From assembly GCA_002498845.1 (NCBI GenBank), contig DAJC01000065.1, forward strand, positions 1 through 32,880: DNA of 32,880 nt, in the 5' to 3' direction. How positions within the stretch are numbered: position 1 is the first letter of the stretch; each line of letters starts with the position of its first letter. A program made the translations under genes and the position numbers. Positions 23,414 through 32,440 of this stretch are shown here, one piece after another. This DNA comes from Thermoplasmatales archaeon UBA509. Lineage in GTDB: Archaea > Thermoplasmatota > Thermoplasmata > Thermoplasmatales > Thermoplasmataceae. The notes below the pieces were generated by a model that saw nothing but the letters and a program-made list of their open reading frames with translations, did not search any database and was not told where the DNA came from.

Positions 23414-23421
23414 TTTAAATA
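23414..23421 (+). promoter_or_regulatory. TATA box of the suf operon
   Basis: TTTAAATA is centred about 38 bases before the sufC TTG start, giving an mRNA with a leader of about 11 bases that contains AAGGTGA (23444-23450) as the ribosome site. Confidence 0.55.
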
Positions 23422-23455
23422 CAATTTACTCATATGCAATAAGAAGGTGAAACAT

Positions 23456-24199
23456 TTGCCAGAATTGATCATTAACAATCTCAGTGCCTCAGTGGAGGGC
23501 AAACAGATATTGAAGGGAGTGAATCTTACAGTTAAGGGCGGAGAAATACACGCTCTGATGGGTCCCAACGGGGCTGGAAAGAGCACTCTGGGTAATGTGC
23601 TCATAGGGCATCCTAACTACATAATCAACGGGGGCTCAATCATACTTGATGGGAAGGACCTTACCGGCAAGACCCCGGAGGAGAGGGCAAGGGCAGGTCT
23701 GTTCCTGGCATTTCAGAGTCCGGTTGCCGTTGTGGGCGTGAAGCTATCAGCATTCATGAGGGCGGCATACAAGCAGGTCCATCCAGAGGACAAATCCAAA
23801 CTTTCAGAATTCTACGACAGGATGAAGATACACATGAAGAAGGTTGGACTGGACGAATCCTTCATGTCAAGGTCAGTCAATGACGGCTTTTCAGGCGGGG
23901 AGAGAAAGAGATTCGAGATCCTGCAGATGATGATCCTGAGGCCGAAGATTGTGGTGCTGGATGAGATTGATTCGGGACTGGATGTTGATGCCCTGAAGCT
24001 GGTTGCTGAGGAGATCAAGGAATATTACAGCCAGGAAGTGGGCTTCCTGATCATTACCCATTACCAGAGAATACTGAAGGATATAGAGCCGGAGTTCGTG
24101 CACATCCTCAAGGATGGGAAGATTGTCATGGATGGAGACAACAGCCTGTCACTGAGGATCGAGGAAGAAGGGTACGACTGGATAAAGAATACTGCGTGA
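23456..24199 (+). CDS. sufC: Fe-S assembly ATPase SufC (TTG start)
   Basis: ABC-type ATPase of the SufBC2D scaffold. 247 residues from TTG 23456, the usual length; a longer frame from 23366 would include the promoter. Walker A GPNGAGKST (36-44), Q-loop Q87 in AFQSP, signature FSGGE (145-149) with the SufC-typical ERKRFE, Walker B IVVLDE (165-170), ESD-like DSGLDVDAL and switch H202 in ITHYQR. Ribosome site AAGGTGA lies 5 bases upstream of the TTG. First gene of sufCBDSU-fdx, 11 bases before sufB. Confidence 0.96.
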   Translation: MPELIINNLSASVEGKQILKGVNLTVKGGEIHALMGPNGAGKSTLGNVLIGHPNYIINGGSIILDGKDLTGKTPEERARAGLFLAFQSPVAVVGVKLSAFMRAAYKQVHPEDKSKLSEFYDRMKIHMKKVGLDESFMSRSVNDGFSGGERKRFEILQMMILRPKIVVLDEIDSGLDVDALKLVAEEIKEYYSQEVGFLIITHYQRILKDIEPEFVHILKDGKIVMDGDNSLSLRIEEEGYDWIKNTA

Positions 24200-24210
24200 G
24201 GTGAATAAAG

Positions 24211-25659
24211 ATGGAAACAGAATACAGCAAGGAAGAGGAAATGGAAAAACTTCTTGAGGATCTCAAGAAGTCCAATGTAAGGAAAGAGGACTGGGAATTC
24301 CATGACAACCTGCAGCCGGTATACTCCACAGGTGCAGGCCTGAACAGGAAGATCGTGGAGGAGATATCGGAGATAAAGAAGGAACCGGACTGGATGAGGA
24401 GATTCAGGCTAAAGGCCCTTGAGATTTTCCAGAGCAAGCCTGTTCCAACATGGGGGCCTGATCTTTCCGGCATAGACTGGGAGAACACGAAATATTACAC
24501 GCGTCCAGACGAGGTCACAACCAACAACTGGGATGAAGTTCCTGACCAGATCAAGGACACGTTCCAGAAGCTGGGGGTACCTGAGATGGAGCAGAAATAC
24601 CTTGCAGGATCAGTTGCACAGTACGACAGCGAGGGCGTCTATCACAATCTCAGGAAGGTCTGGGAAGACAAGGGCGTACTGTTCATGGATCTTGATCTTG
24701 CACTTAAGACCCATCCTGACCTGGTGAAGGACTACTTCTGCAAGGCAGTGCCGCCAACGGACAACAAGTTTGCAGCACTGAACGGTGCTGTGTGGAGCGG
24801 AGGATCATTCCTCTATGTTCCAAAGGGGGTAAAGATTGACATGCCACTGCAGACCTATTTCAGGATGAACGGGGAGCAGACCGGCCAGTTTGAGCACACA
24901 ATTGTGGTGGCGGATGAGGGTTCAAGCGTCCACTACATTGAGGGATGCACAGCACCCAGATACGAGAAGAACTCACTGCACAGCGCAATAGTTGAAATAT
25001 ACGTGAACAAGAACGCCCACGCAAGGTATACAAGCGTTCAGAACTGGTCAAAGAGCGTGTACAACATGCCCACAAAAAGGGCGTGGGTGGAGGAGAACGG
25101 CCAGATGGAATGGGTGGGTGGATCGCTTGGATCCAAGGTAACAATGCTTTACCCGTCATCATACCTGAGAGGCCCTCATGCATCGGCGCACAACCTCAAT
25201 GTATCGCTGGCAGGTCCGGGCACCATCAAGGATACAGGGGCCAAGGCACTTCACCTGGCACCATATACCAGCTCAAGGATTGTTGCAAAGAGCATAAGCA
25301 TCGAGGATGGGAAGGCAATATACCGCGGACTGCTGAGGATGAACAAGGGTGCGGTCCATTCCAAGAGCCATGTCCAGTGTGATGCGCTGCTCATAAACGA
25401 TGAATCCCAGAGCTTCACTTTCCCGCACGACGAGATATACGAACCAACTGCCACATTTGGCCATGAAGCCACAGTGGGCAGGATCGGGACAGACGAACTC
25501 ACATATCTCAGGTCCAGGGGTCTCAGCGAGGACGAGGCAAGCTCAATGATAGTGCTTGGCTTCCTTGATGACGTCATGAAGGAAATCCCCATGGAATTTG
25601 CTGTGGAAATGAACAGGCTCATCAAGCTTGAAATGAACAAGCTTGGCGCAGTAGGATGA
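24211..25659 (+). CDS. sufB: Fe-S scaffold protein SufB
   Basis: 482 residues, normal for SufB. The core blocks WSGGSFLYVPKGVKIDMPLQTYFRMN (195-220) and FEHTIVVADEGSSVHYIEGC (C246) lead into the beta-helix. The residues linked to nascent cluster assembly are present: C390 in HVQCDALL and H418/E419 in GHEATVGRIG, with the same 29-residue spacing as the E. coli C405-E434 pair. The N-terminal 60 residues are charged. GAGGTGA about 8 bases before the ATG is the ribosome site. It forms a complex with SufC and SufD. Confidence 0.97.
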   Translation: METEYSKEEEMEKLLEDLKKSNVRKEDWEFHDNLQPVYSTGAGLNRKIVEEISEIKKEPDWMRRFRLKALEIFQSKPVPTWGPDLSGIDWENTKYYTRPDEVTTNNWDEVPDQIKDTFQKLGVPEMEQKYLAGSVAQYDSEGVYHNLRKVWEDKGVLFMDLDLALKTHPDLVKDYFCKAVPPTDNKFAALNGAVWSGGSFLYVPKGVKIDMPLQTYFRMNGEQTGQFEHTIVVADEGSSVHYIEGCTAPRYEKNSLHSAIVEIYVNKNAHARYTSVQNWSKSVYNMPTKRAWVEENGQMEWVGGSLGSKVTMLYPSSYLRGPHASAHNLNVSLAGPGTIKDTGAKALHLAPYTSSRIVAKSISIEDGKAIYRGLLRMNKGAVHSKSHVQCDALLINDESQSFTFPHDEIYEPTATFGHEATVGRIGTDELTYLRSRGLSEDEASSMIVLGFLDDVMKEIPMEFAVEMNRLIKLEMNKLGAVG

Positions 25660-25665
25660 TCTTCC

Positions 25666-26913
25666 ATGGAGAACTATCCTGAATTACTCAGAAGCAGGCT
25701 GAACGATCCGGCTTACGAATACCGGAGGGATTCCTTTCTGGAATTCCTGAAGGCACCCGTCCGCACCTACAAGGAAAGCCCTACGGTAAAGGACTATGTG
25801 GAGGTTGCAGACAGTGAGCTGGAGCGGATGATTTACGCAGAGCCTGTGAACGGGTCATTTGATCCGCAGCCAGATGGCACGGCCCAGATTGTAATGTCCA
25901 ATGACGTCTTAACCAGGTCATCCATTCCGGAGAAATCTGGAGTGTTCATAACTGACATGGCCACGGCAATACGTGAAAACCGCGCTCTTGTGGAGAAGTA
26001 CGTCTATCCAAACCTTGGCAGGGACAGGACCGAGCACCTGATCAACGCTGCCTGGAGAAACGGCCTTTTCATATACATCCCTGACAGGACCGATATATCC
26101 CTGAGGATTCACCAGATATCAGATTCCAGGGAATCATATTCAAAGAAATCAGTGATAATATGCGGGAAGGACAGCAGTGTGAAGATAACCGACATTCACG
26201 TATCACAGGGCAACGGCAATGGCATTCAGGGACAGAACATATACTGCCACGTGGGGGAGAACAGCACCATGCAGTACAGCTACCTGCAGGACAAGGAAAA
26301 CACAGCTACAGACATTACTTACATAAGAGAATTCATGGACAAATATGCCAGATTCCGGCTGTTCCATGTAAACCACGGATCTTCCAGGGTCATATTCACG
26401 GACGAATCCGTACAGATGGGTGAATCATCAGACTTCAGGGTTTACGGTGTGAATTTCAGCAGCGGTACGCAGAAGATGGATATCAGGGACAGCAGTTTCC
26501 AGGTGGGAACGGCATCATCATCAGATATACAGGTCAGGGGGGTTGTTACAGGAAAGAGTTCAACAATCCACAGGGGAAACATAGACCTTGAGGAGGTAGC
26601 AGGGAATTCAACGGGCTTCTATGATTCCAGAATACTGCTGCTTTCAAAGGATGGGTATGCAAACAGCAAGCCCGGGCTCATGATCAAGAACGCCAACACC
26701 AGGTCCAAGCATGCGTCTTCCATAAGTGATGTGGACGAGGATCAGGTTTTCTATCTCAGATCCCGCGGCATAGGCGAAGCCCAGGCAAAGCGCATGATCA
26801 CTGCGGGTTTTGTTGAATCCCTCATAGAAAGAGGCGGTGATCCGGAAATGATTTCGAAAGTGAACGAATATGCAGAGGGACTTGGTGTGGATGCCTTCCT
26901 GGGAACGGATTAA
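25666..26913 (+). CDS. sufD: Fe-S scaffold protein SufD
   Basis: 415 residues; paralogue of SufB with a variable N-terminal half and a shared beta-helix core (about 150-340). H349 in SKHASSISDVDEDQVFYLRSRGIGEAQAKRM is the conserved His at the SufB-SufD interface. It pairs with SufB and two SufC. Starts 6 bases after sufB; the stop overlaps the start of sufS by 23 bases, which suggests translational coupling. Confidence 0.95.
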   Translation: MENYPELLRSRLNDPAYEYRRDSFLEFLKAPVRTYKESPTVKDYVEVADSELERMIYAEPVNGSFDPQPDGTAQIVMSNDVLTRSSIPEKSGVFITDMATAIRENRALVEKYVYPNLGRDRTEHLINAAWRNGLFIYIPDRTDISLRIHQISDSRESYSKKSVIICGKDSSVKITDIHVSQGNGNGIQGQNIYCHVGENSTMQYSYLQDKENTATDITYIREFMDKYARFRLFHVNHGSSRVIFTDESVQMGESSDFRVYGVNFSSGTQKMDIRDSSFQVGTASSSDIQVRGVVTGKSSTIHRGNIDLEEVAGNSTGFYDSRILLLSKDGYANSKPGLMIKNANTRSKHASSISDVDEDQVFYLRSRGIGEAQAKRMITAGFVESLIERGGDPEMISKVNEYAEGLGVDAFLGTD

Positions 26914-28171
26914 GGAAGACTTCCCAATTTTCCACAACCTGGGCAGCGGCTACACCTACCTTGACAGCGCGGCAACAAGCCAGAAGCCACTGCCCGTCAT
27001 AAATGCAATGTCAGACTTTTATCTCTACCACAACAGCAACGTGCATCGCGGCATATACAGGCTCAGCGAGGAAGCCACTGAGATGTACGACAGGTCGCGG
27101 GAAAACGTATCACGCTTCATCGGTTCACGTGATCCCAGGCAGATAGTCTTTGTAAGGAACGCCACAGAGGCTCTCAATCTTCTGTCATACACACTTGGCA
27201 GGGAACTGGTCCAGGGAGATGAGATCCTGATCACCATAATGGAGCACCATTCAAACATAGTGCCGTGGCAGTTTCTTCAGGACCGGGGTATAAAACTTGT
27301 CTATGCTGACATTAGGCCGGACGGCACGCTTGATCTGGATGATCTGCAGAGCAAGATCTCGCCAAGGACCAGGATAGTGTCCGTTACCCACGTGTCAAAT
27401 GTCCTCGGTACTGTAAATCCTGTCAGAGAGATAGGAAAAATTGCGCATGACAACGGATCCAGATTCATAGTTGATGGCGCGCAGAGCGTCCCGCACATGC
27501 AGGTCGATGTGGAAGCAATGGGATGTGATTTCATGGCGTTTTCAGGCCACAAGATGCTTGGGCCCACGGGAATTGGAGTACTTTACGGAAGGAAAGAACT
27601 GCTGGAAAGCATGCACCCATTCATGGGGGGCGGTGAAATGATCAGCGAGGTCTACAGAGATCATTCAACATGGGCCGATGTGCCTGAGAAGTTTGAGGCG
27701 GGCACACCGGATATAGCAGGGGCCATAGGTCTTTCTGCAGCTGTGGATTACCTGAGATCAATCGGGATGGATAATGTCATGAAACATGGGCGCGATCTCA
27801 TAAGACTGACCCTGGAAATCGAGGAGGAGGAGAATATACCGGGGCTTGTTTCCTACGGCCCCAGAGATACGGAAATAAGGGGACCTGTGTATTCTTTCTC
27901 AATGGGGGATATCCCGCCATTCAGCGTAAACCAGACCCTTTCAGATGATGGAATAGGTGTGGGGGCTTCAATACATCCCCATGACGTGGCCTCCTCCCTG
28001 GACGCATCCGGAATAGCGGTGAGGTCAGGGCACCACTGTGCAATGCCACTGACCCACAGGCTCAACACAGTAGCCACAACACGTGCATCTTACTATGTCT
28101 ACAACACGGAGGAAGATGTGAGAAAGCTTTTCATGTCCCTGAAAAGAACGGCAGAGGTGTACTCCAGATGA
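26891..28171 (+). CDS. sufS: Cysteine desulfurase SufS
   Basis: PLP-dependent release of sulfur from cysteine as an enzyme persulfide. 426 residues from ATG 26891; GAGGGA at 26875-26880 is the likely ribosome site. YLDSAATSQKP (23-33), HRGIYRLSEEATE (52-64), VTHVSNVLGTVNP (165-177), the PLP Lys K221 in FSGHKMLGPTG and the catalytic C383 in RSGHHCAMP identify a group II (SufS) enzyme. It overlaps sufD by 23 bases and sufU by an ATGA. An in-frame GTG at 26885 is an alternative start. Confidence 0.95.
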   Translation: MPSWERIKEDFPIFHNLGSGYTYLDSAATSQKPLPVINAMSDFYLYHNSNVHRGIYRLSEEATEMYDRSRENVSRFIGSRDPRQIVFVRNATEALNLLSYTLGRELVQGDEILITIMEHHSNIVPWQFLQDRGIKLVYADIRPDGTLDLDDLQSKISPRTRIVSVTHVSNVLGTVNPVREIGKIAHDNGSRFIVDGAQSVPHMQVDVEAMGCDFMAFSGHKMLGPTGIGVLYGRKELLESMHPFMGGGEMISEVYRDHSTWADVPEKFEAGTPDIAGAIGLSAAVDYLRSIGMDNVMKHGRDLIRLTLEIEEEENIPGLVSYGPRDTEIRGPVYSFSMGDIPPFSVNQTLSDDGIGVGASIHPHDVASSLDASGIAVRSGHHCAMPLTHRLNTVATTRASYYVYNTEEDVRKLFMSLKRTAEVYSR

Positions 28172-28560
28172 CTGACGTGGAGGAGAAGACCGAGATACTC
28201 ATGGATCATTACCGATCGCCACATAACTACGGCAGGATGGAAGGCCCAACAGCACAGCTTCTGGAATACAATCCCGTGTGCGGTGACGCAGTCCAGATGT
28301 TTGTGAAGCTGAAGGGAAATATTGTGGAAGACGTAAAATTCATAGGAAGGGGATGCTCCATAAGCCAGGGATCAGCTTCCATGGTGACGGACCTTGCAAA
28401 GGGTAAGAGTGTGGGCGAGGTCATGGGGATAACGCCGCAGTTCCTGCTTGATCTCATTGGCTTGCCCCTTGGCCCAAGCAGAGAAAAATGCGCACTGCTT
28501 CCGCTGAACACACTTCAGAAGTGCCTGTCGAAGCTGAACCGGGAAAATGTGAATCGATGA
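28168..28560 (+). CDS. sufU: Sulfur acceptor / scaffold SufU
   Basis: 130 residues. Conserved ligands are C38 and D40 in NPVCGD, C63 in GRGCSISQGSASM and C108 in REKCALLP; this spacing, with the long region between C63 and C108, is of the SufU type that carries zinc and accepts persulfide from SufS, rather than IscU. An additional C119 lies near the C-terminus. Start ATGA overlaps the sufS stop, and the stop overlaps the ferredoxin start, so the three are tightly coupled. Confidence 0.94.
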   Translation: MTDVEEKTEILMDHYRSPHNYGRMEGPTAQLLEYNPVCGDAVQMFVKLKGNIVEDVKFIGRGCSISQGSASMVTDLAKGKSVGEVMGITPQFLLDLIGLPLGPSREKCALLPLNTLQKCLSKLNRENVNR

Positions 28561-28757
28561 TGACATACAGGGTCAGAATTGAAAGGGATAAGTGCATGGG
28601 CGATGCAATATGCACCGCGCTCTGCAGCAACTGGTACATGGACACGGACGGAAAAGCACGCTTCAGGCAGGAAACAATAAGCGATTCGGACTATGAATCA
28701 AATCATGAGGCTGAAATATCCTGTCCTGCAGGCATCATTGAGGTACGGAAGGCCTGA
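28557..28757 (+). CDS. Single-cluster ferredoxin at end of suf operon
   Basis: 66 residues from the ATG overlapping the sufU stop (ATGATG at 28557-28562). Ligand pattern C13-x2-D16-x2-C19-x3-C23 ... C56-P: the second Cys of the classic motif is replaced by Asp, as in some archaeal and bacterial one-cluster ferredoxins that hold [3Fe-4S] or Asp-ligated [4Fe-4S]. Probably an electron donor or carrier for cluster assembly, inferred from its place in the operon. Its last 23 bases overlap the glyS 3' end on the other strand. Confidence 0.88.
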   Translation: MMTYRVRIERDKCMGDAICTALCSNWYMDTDGKARFRQETISDSDYESNHEAEISCPAGIIEVRKA

Positions 28758-30201
28758 AGGCATCTCTTATGGCCGGGTTTCCGATTATTCCTGCGGAAAT
28801 CAGATCATCGGTCCTGAACCTCACCTGCTTTGCAGAATCCCTTTCCCTGACGGTGACTGTGGAATCCTGCAGTGTCTGGCTGTCGAAAGTTATGCAGTAT
28901 GGAGTCCCGATTTCATCCTGCCTGGCGTACCTGCGGCCTATTGATCCGGACTGGTCGTATACAACATATGGGTCTTTTTTTCTCAGACTGGCAAAGAAGC
29001 TTTCAGCCAGCTTATCCAGGCCATCCTTATTTACAAGGGGGAATACCGCGGCATGGTAGGGGGCAACAGATTCAGGAAGGCTCAGTACCTTGAAGCCGTT
29101 CTCCCTTGTCCTGAATGAATGGATCATCACGCTGATGAATATCCTGTCAATGCCGTAGGAAGGCTCTATGATGGAAGGCGTTATTGTCCTGTCTTCCATC
29201 TTCACTGACATTGTTTCTCCGCTTGATTTCTCGTGGTTTGCAAGGTCATTCCGGTCCGCGATGCCAACAACCTCGACCCAGTCCTCATCAATACGCACTT
29301 CCACATCCCATGTGTCTGATGAATAGTGGGCAAGGTCATTCAGGGGAACCTGCCTGAACCTTACGCTTTCCAGGTTTATGCCCACATCCCTGAGAATACT
29401 GGCAGTCTTGTCAATGAAGTATGACATGGAGTTGCTGCTCATGAGGGGGAATGCCTCAGGAGACGTTACCTCTGCAGTGATGGGAGCACCTGACCTTGGC
29501 AGGAGATTAAGCCTGTGCGTGCCGGTGAAATCCTTCCAGAATTTTTTCTGCGGGTCCACAAACACCTCAACCTCACCCTGGCTGAATTCCTTGAGCCTGA
29601 TGAGGCTCTGGCGCGGAGAAATCTCATTCCTGAAGCCCTTTCCAAGCTGGGCCACCGCCATTGGGAGCCTGTTCCTGTAGAAATTGTTCAGGAGCTTGAA
29701 GTTGACAAATATTCCCTGTGCGGTCTCGGGTCTCAGGTACAGGTCCCCAACGCTGCCCTGTGACGGCATCCGGAACATGAGCTTGAATTCGGTGGCGCTT
29801 GTTATCCTGTTTCCGCATACAACGCATTTTACCACATTGTTGGCAAGGAATTCATTGGCCTCAGGTACGGTCTTTATGATGTTGTGGAAGCCTGAAGCCT
29901 CAAGGACAGTTTCAAGCTTCTGCCTGTTATGGCATTTGGAGCATTCAGTTGCCAGATCAGCAAATTTGTCAAGGTGCCCGGATGCCCTGAAGACGGAGGC
30001 GGGAACCATGACCGGGGTATCAATGAAAATTGCATCATCTGCAAGATAGCTCTCCTTCCATATGCGCACTATATTGTCCCGCAGAAGCACTCCGAGAGGG
30101 CCGTAGTCATAGAGCCCGGATTCGCCTCCGTATATGGAGAATGAAGGCCAGAAAAACCCCCTCCTTTTTGCCAGTTCCACTACCTGATCGTATACCTTCA
30201 T
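28735..30201 (-). CDS. glyS: Glycyl-tRNA synthetase (alpha2 type)
   Basis: Class II enzyme that charges tRNA-Gly. 488 residues, at the short end for the homodimeric family. GFFWPSFSIYGGESGLYDYGPLG (15-37) is the N-terminal block; CSKC (87-90) and CVVC (126-129) look like a zinc site; RPETAQGIFVNF (157-168), motif 2 FRNEISPRQSLIRLKEF (190-206) and motif 3 PSYGIDRIFISV are present. The anticodon-binding domain follows (FKVLSLPESVAPYHAAVFPL onward). Its ATG overlaps the stop of the CBS gene by 4 bases (operon). Confidence 0.96.
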   Translation of the reverse strand: MKVYDQVVELAKRRGFFWPSFSIYGGESGLYDYGPLGVLLRDNIVRIWKESYLADDAIFIDTPVMVPASVFRASGHLDKFADLATECSKCHNRQKLETVLEASGFHNIIKTVPEANEFLANNVVKCVVCGNRITSATEFKLMFRMPSQGSVGDLYLRPETAQGIFVNFKLLNNFYRNRLPMAVAQLGKGFRNEISPRQSLIRLKEFSQGEVEVFVDPQKKFWKDFTGTHRLNLLPRSGAPITAEVTSPEAFPLMSSNSMSYFIDKTASILRDVGINLESVRFRQVPLNDLAHYSSDTWDVEVRIDEDWVEVVGIADRNDLANHEKSSGETMSVKMEDRTITPSIIEPSYGIDRIFISVMIHSFRTRENGFKVLSLPESVAPYHAAVFPLVNKDGLDKLAESFFASLRKKDPYVVYDQSGSIGRRYARQDEIGTPYCITFDSQTLQDSTVTVRERDSAKQVRFRTDDLISAGIIGNPAIRDAFRPSVPQ

Positions 30202-31040
30202 AGGAATACACTCAGAATCTGGATGTCCTGGAGCATGCCAACAAGGTGCCCGTTACCCTGCACTATTGGCAGCTGGTTATAGTTTCCTGTTTCCATCTTT
30301 TTTGCGGCGGCTTCCACTGTATCTGTGGAATTTGCAACCACCGGATTTTTGATCATGAACTGCTTGACGGGCGTGTGAGGGAGCTCGAGATTGCTCTTCT
30401 CAATCATGTACGTAACCACATTCCGTATCCCTTCCCAGGACCAGGGATCCTCGTCATCAGCCATCCCGGTTTCGGAGAACTGGAATTTTGACCTGACATC
30501 AATGTTGTCAAATATGTCACGATCCGTGACCAGGCCAACAAAATCCCCGTTAATGTCTATAACAGGGCATGCGTATGCCTTCGAAACGCGCATTATGAAG
30601 GAAACCACGCTCAGTGGGGATTCTTCCCATACCGGGACCGCAATGCTCCTTTCTATTTCCTTGACCTTCAGCTTCCCGAAGCGTTCTCTCACAAGCCTCA
30701 GGAAATTCTGGGGAGTCAGTATTCCAACAACGTTTCCGGAATCATCAACAACAGCAAGGTGCCTTCTGAACTGCTTTATCATCTCACGTGCTGCTTCTTC
30801 CACTGTGGTATCGGGAGCTACTGCCTTTGCTCTCCTCATGACCATTGCGGTCTGGTTCTCATCAGGATTCTCGAATATGTCCCTGCGGCTGATGACTCCA
30901 GCATATTTGCCGGACTGATCAACAAGCGGCAACCCGGTTATGTTGTTCTTAATGAGTATCTTTATGACTTCACCAACGGTGCTTGGTACGTGATATGTAA
31001 TTGGATTCCGTGTCATTATATCGGCAGCAGTTCCAGGCAT
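30198..31040 (-). CDS. Four-CBS-domain protein
   Basis: 280 residues, entirely built of CBS motifs: about 1-58 (IMTRNPITYHVPSTVGEVIKIL, GVISRRDIF), 59-118 (VGILTPQNFL), 125-185 (GLVTDRDIFDN) and 222-280 (MIKNPVVANSTDTVEAAAKKM). CBS pairs bind adenine nucleotides or S-adenosylmethionine and act as energy sensors. No enzyme domain is attached. It is the first gene of a pair with glyS, sharing an ATGA. TATA ATATTAAA-type element (31062-31069) is centred about 25.5 bases before the ATG, leaderless. Ligand and target unknown. Confidence 0.9.
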   Translation of the reverse strand: MPGTAADIMTRNPITYHVPSTVGEVIKILIKNNITGLPLVDQSGKYAGVISRRDIFENPDENQTAMVMRRAKAVAPDTTVEEAAREMIKQFRRHLAVVDDSGNVVGILTPQNFLRLVRERFGKLKVKEIERSIAVPVWEESPLSVVSFIMRVSKAYACPVIDINGDFVGLVTDRDIFDNIDVRSKFQFSETGMADDEDPWSWEGIRNVVTYMIEKSNLELPHTPVKQFMIKNPVVANSTDTVEAAAKKMETGNYNQLPIVQGNGHLVGMLQDIQILSVFL

Positions 31041-31061
31041 AGCATGGTGAATCGCTGCAAT

Positions 31062-31069
31062 ATATTAAA
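31062..31069 (-). promoter_or_regulatory. TATA box of the CBS-glyS operon
   Basis: TTTAATAT on the minus strand is centred 25.5 bases before the ATG at 31040. Confidence 0.55.
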
Positions 31070-31106
31070 CCATTTCAAATGGCATGCTGGAACGGCAATT
31101 CTCCTG

Positions 31107-32291
31107 TCAGTTCCTGTAGAATATCTTCCTTTCCTTCCCGTATATTATCATGAGCGCGATTACGAACGCCGCAGAGATAATCCCAAGAATCACGAAATCA
31201 TGATGGAATCCTATCTGTGAACTCAGGTAGCCAAAAACAACCGGTATGATCATGAAGAGTATGTTATTATAAGCCATGAAATAGGAGTTCGCAGCGTTTC
31301 TCTCCTCAGGTTCTGTGCCTCTGGCAATCATCATGGTAGTTATAGGGAATATGCTTCCATGGGGTATTCCCATGAAGACCATGACCACAAGGAAGGCGTA
31401 GAAAGTTGGGATAAAAGGTATGGATACCAGTGAGGCAACGGTCAGAGCTGACGAAATAACCAGGGGGGTCCTGAGCCCTTCTATGGGCTTTAGCGCAAGC
31501 AGCAGGCGTGTTGTGAATGACGATGCGAAGAATACGATAAATGCTGAATAAGCTATACTGCTGCTAACGTGATAGTTCTGTTCCGCATATATGACCAGGA
31601 ATGAAGTAATAGCAGCAAAGGGCACATTGTATACGCTTATTGAGAGCAGGGAGGCATGCAACGACCTGTTCCCAAGGGTATTTCTCCCCCTCCTTTCCCC
31701 GCCTCCCTGTGGAAATCTTACCAGTGGGGAAACTGCTGTACCGATTATCCCCATGGGAAGAAATGCCAGGAAAACCCCCCTGTATCCAACAAGTGGCAGG
31801 ATAACGGTCTCGATCACAGGACCTATGACAAGGCTCAGGCTAAGGCTTACGGAATAGATTGCCAACAGCCTCATCTGGGCACGATGATCCCCATGCAGTG
31901 AAGCTGATGTTACAAGATTGGGGAAAACCATTCCAAATGCCACGCCTGAGAGGGCAGCAATAGGCCATATGCTGAGGGAATCTGAGAAGTACAGGAGAAC
32001 CAGAGATACATCAATTACTGCTATGGAAACTATGAAAATCTTCCTTCTCTGGGCACTTTCCAGCCGCGGGTTGAGGAGTAAGGTTGTAAGGAAAGTGGTC
32101 GCGTAGGTAAGTGCAGTGAGTTCCCCCACAGAAATATTGCTGAAATTAAAGATGTCCTTGGAGAATATGGGCATGGTGGTAATCATCATATTGTTTGTGG
32201 ACCTCAAGGTTACCGTTATGCCAACTATGATCAGGGCTGATACAAGCAGCGAGAATTTCCCTGGTTTCACATTCAGCTGCTCCTCGCCCAT
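31107..32291 (-). CDS. MFS transporter, 12 TM, unknown substrate
   Basis: 394 residues with about twelve hydrophobic helices. The motif A position after TM2 is poorly kept (NPRLESAQRRKI), and the central loop is basic (RFPQGGGERRGRNTLGNR, about 200-217). The second half begins SLLSISVYNVPFAA. It is an MFS protein of unassigned branch. Unlike most first genes here it has a real leader: AATAAATA at 32345-32352 is the likely TATA, about 57 bases upstream, and GGTGA (minus strand, 32298-32302) lies 6 bases before the ATG. Confidence 0.78.
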   Translation of the reverse strand: MGEEQLNVKPGKFSLLVSALIIVGITVTLRSTNNMMITTMPIFSKDIFNFSNISVGELTALTYATTFLTTLLLNPRLESAQRRKIFIVSIAVIDVSLVLLYFSDSLSIWPIAALSGVAFGMVFPNLVTSASLHGDHRAQMRLLAIYSVSLSLSLVIGPVIETVILPLVGYRGVFLAFLPMGIIGTAVSPLVRFPQGGGERRGRNTLGNRSLHASLLSISVYNVPFAAITSFLVIYAEQNYHVSSSIAYSAFIVFFASSFTTRLLLALKPIEGLRTPLVISSALTVASLVSIPFIPTFYAFLVVMVFMGIPHGSIFPITTMMIARGTEPEERNAANSYFMAYNNILFMIIPVVFGYLSSQIGFHHDFVILGIISAAFVIALMIIYGKERKIFYRN

Positions 32292-32440
32292 ACCAGTTCA
32301 CCGTTGCCCATGACTTATCAGATGTGAGGTATATTGTTCAATGCAATAAATACTGTTTGCAGCGGATATGCCATTATTGTTTTTTATACATCATGAATTT
32401 TAGAAAAATTATTTCCATCACATCGGCATGAAGGCATGAA

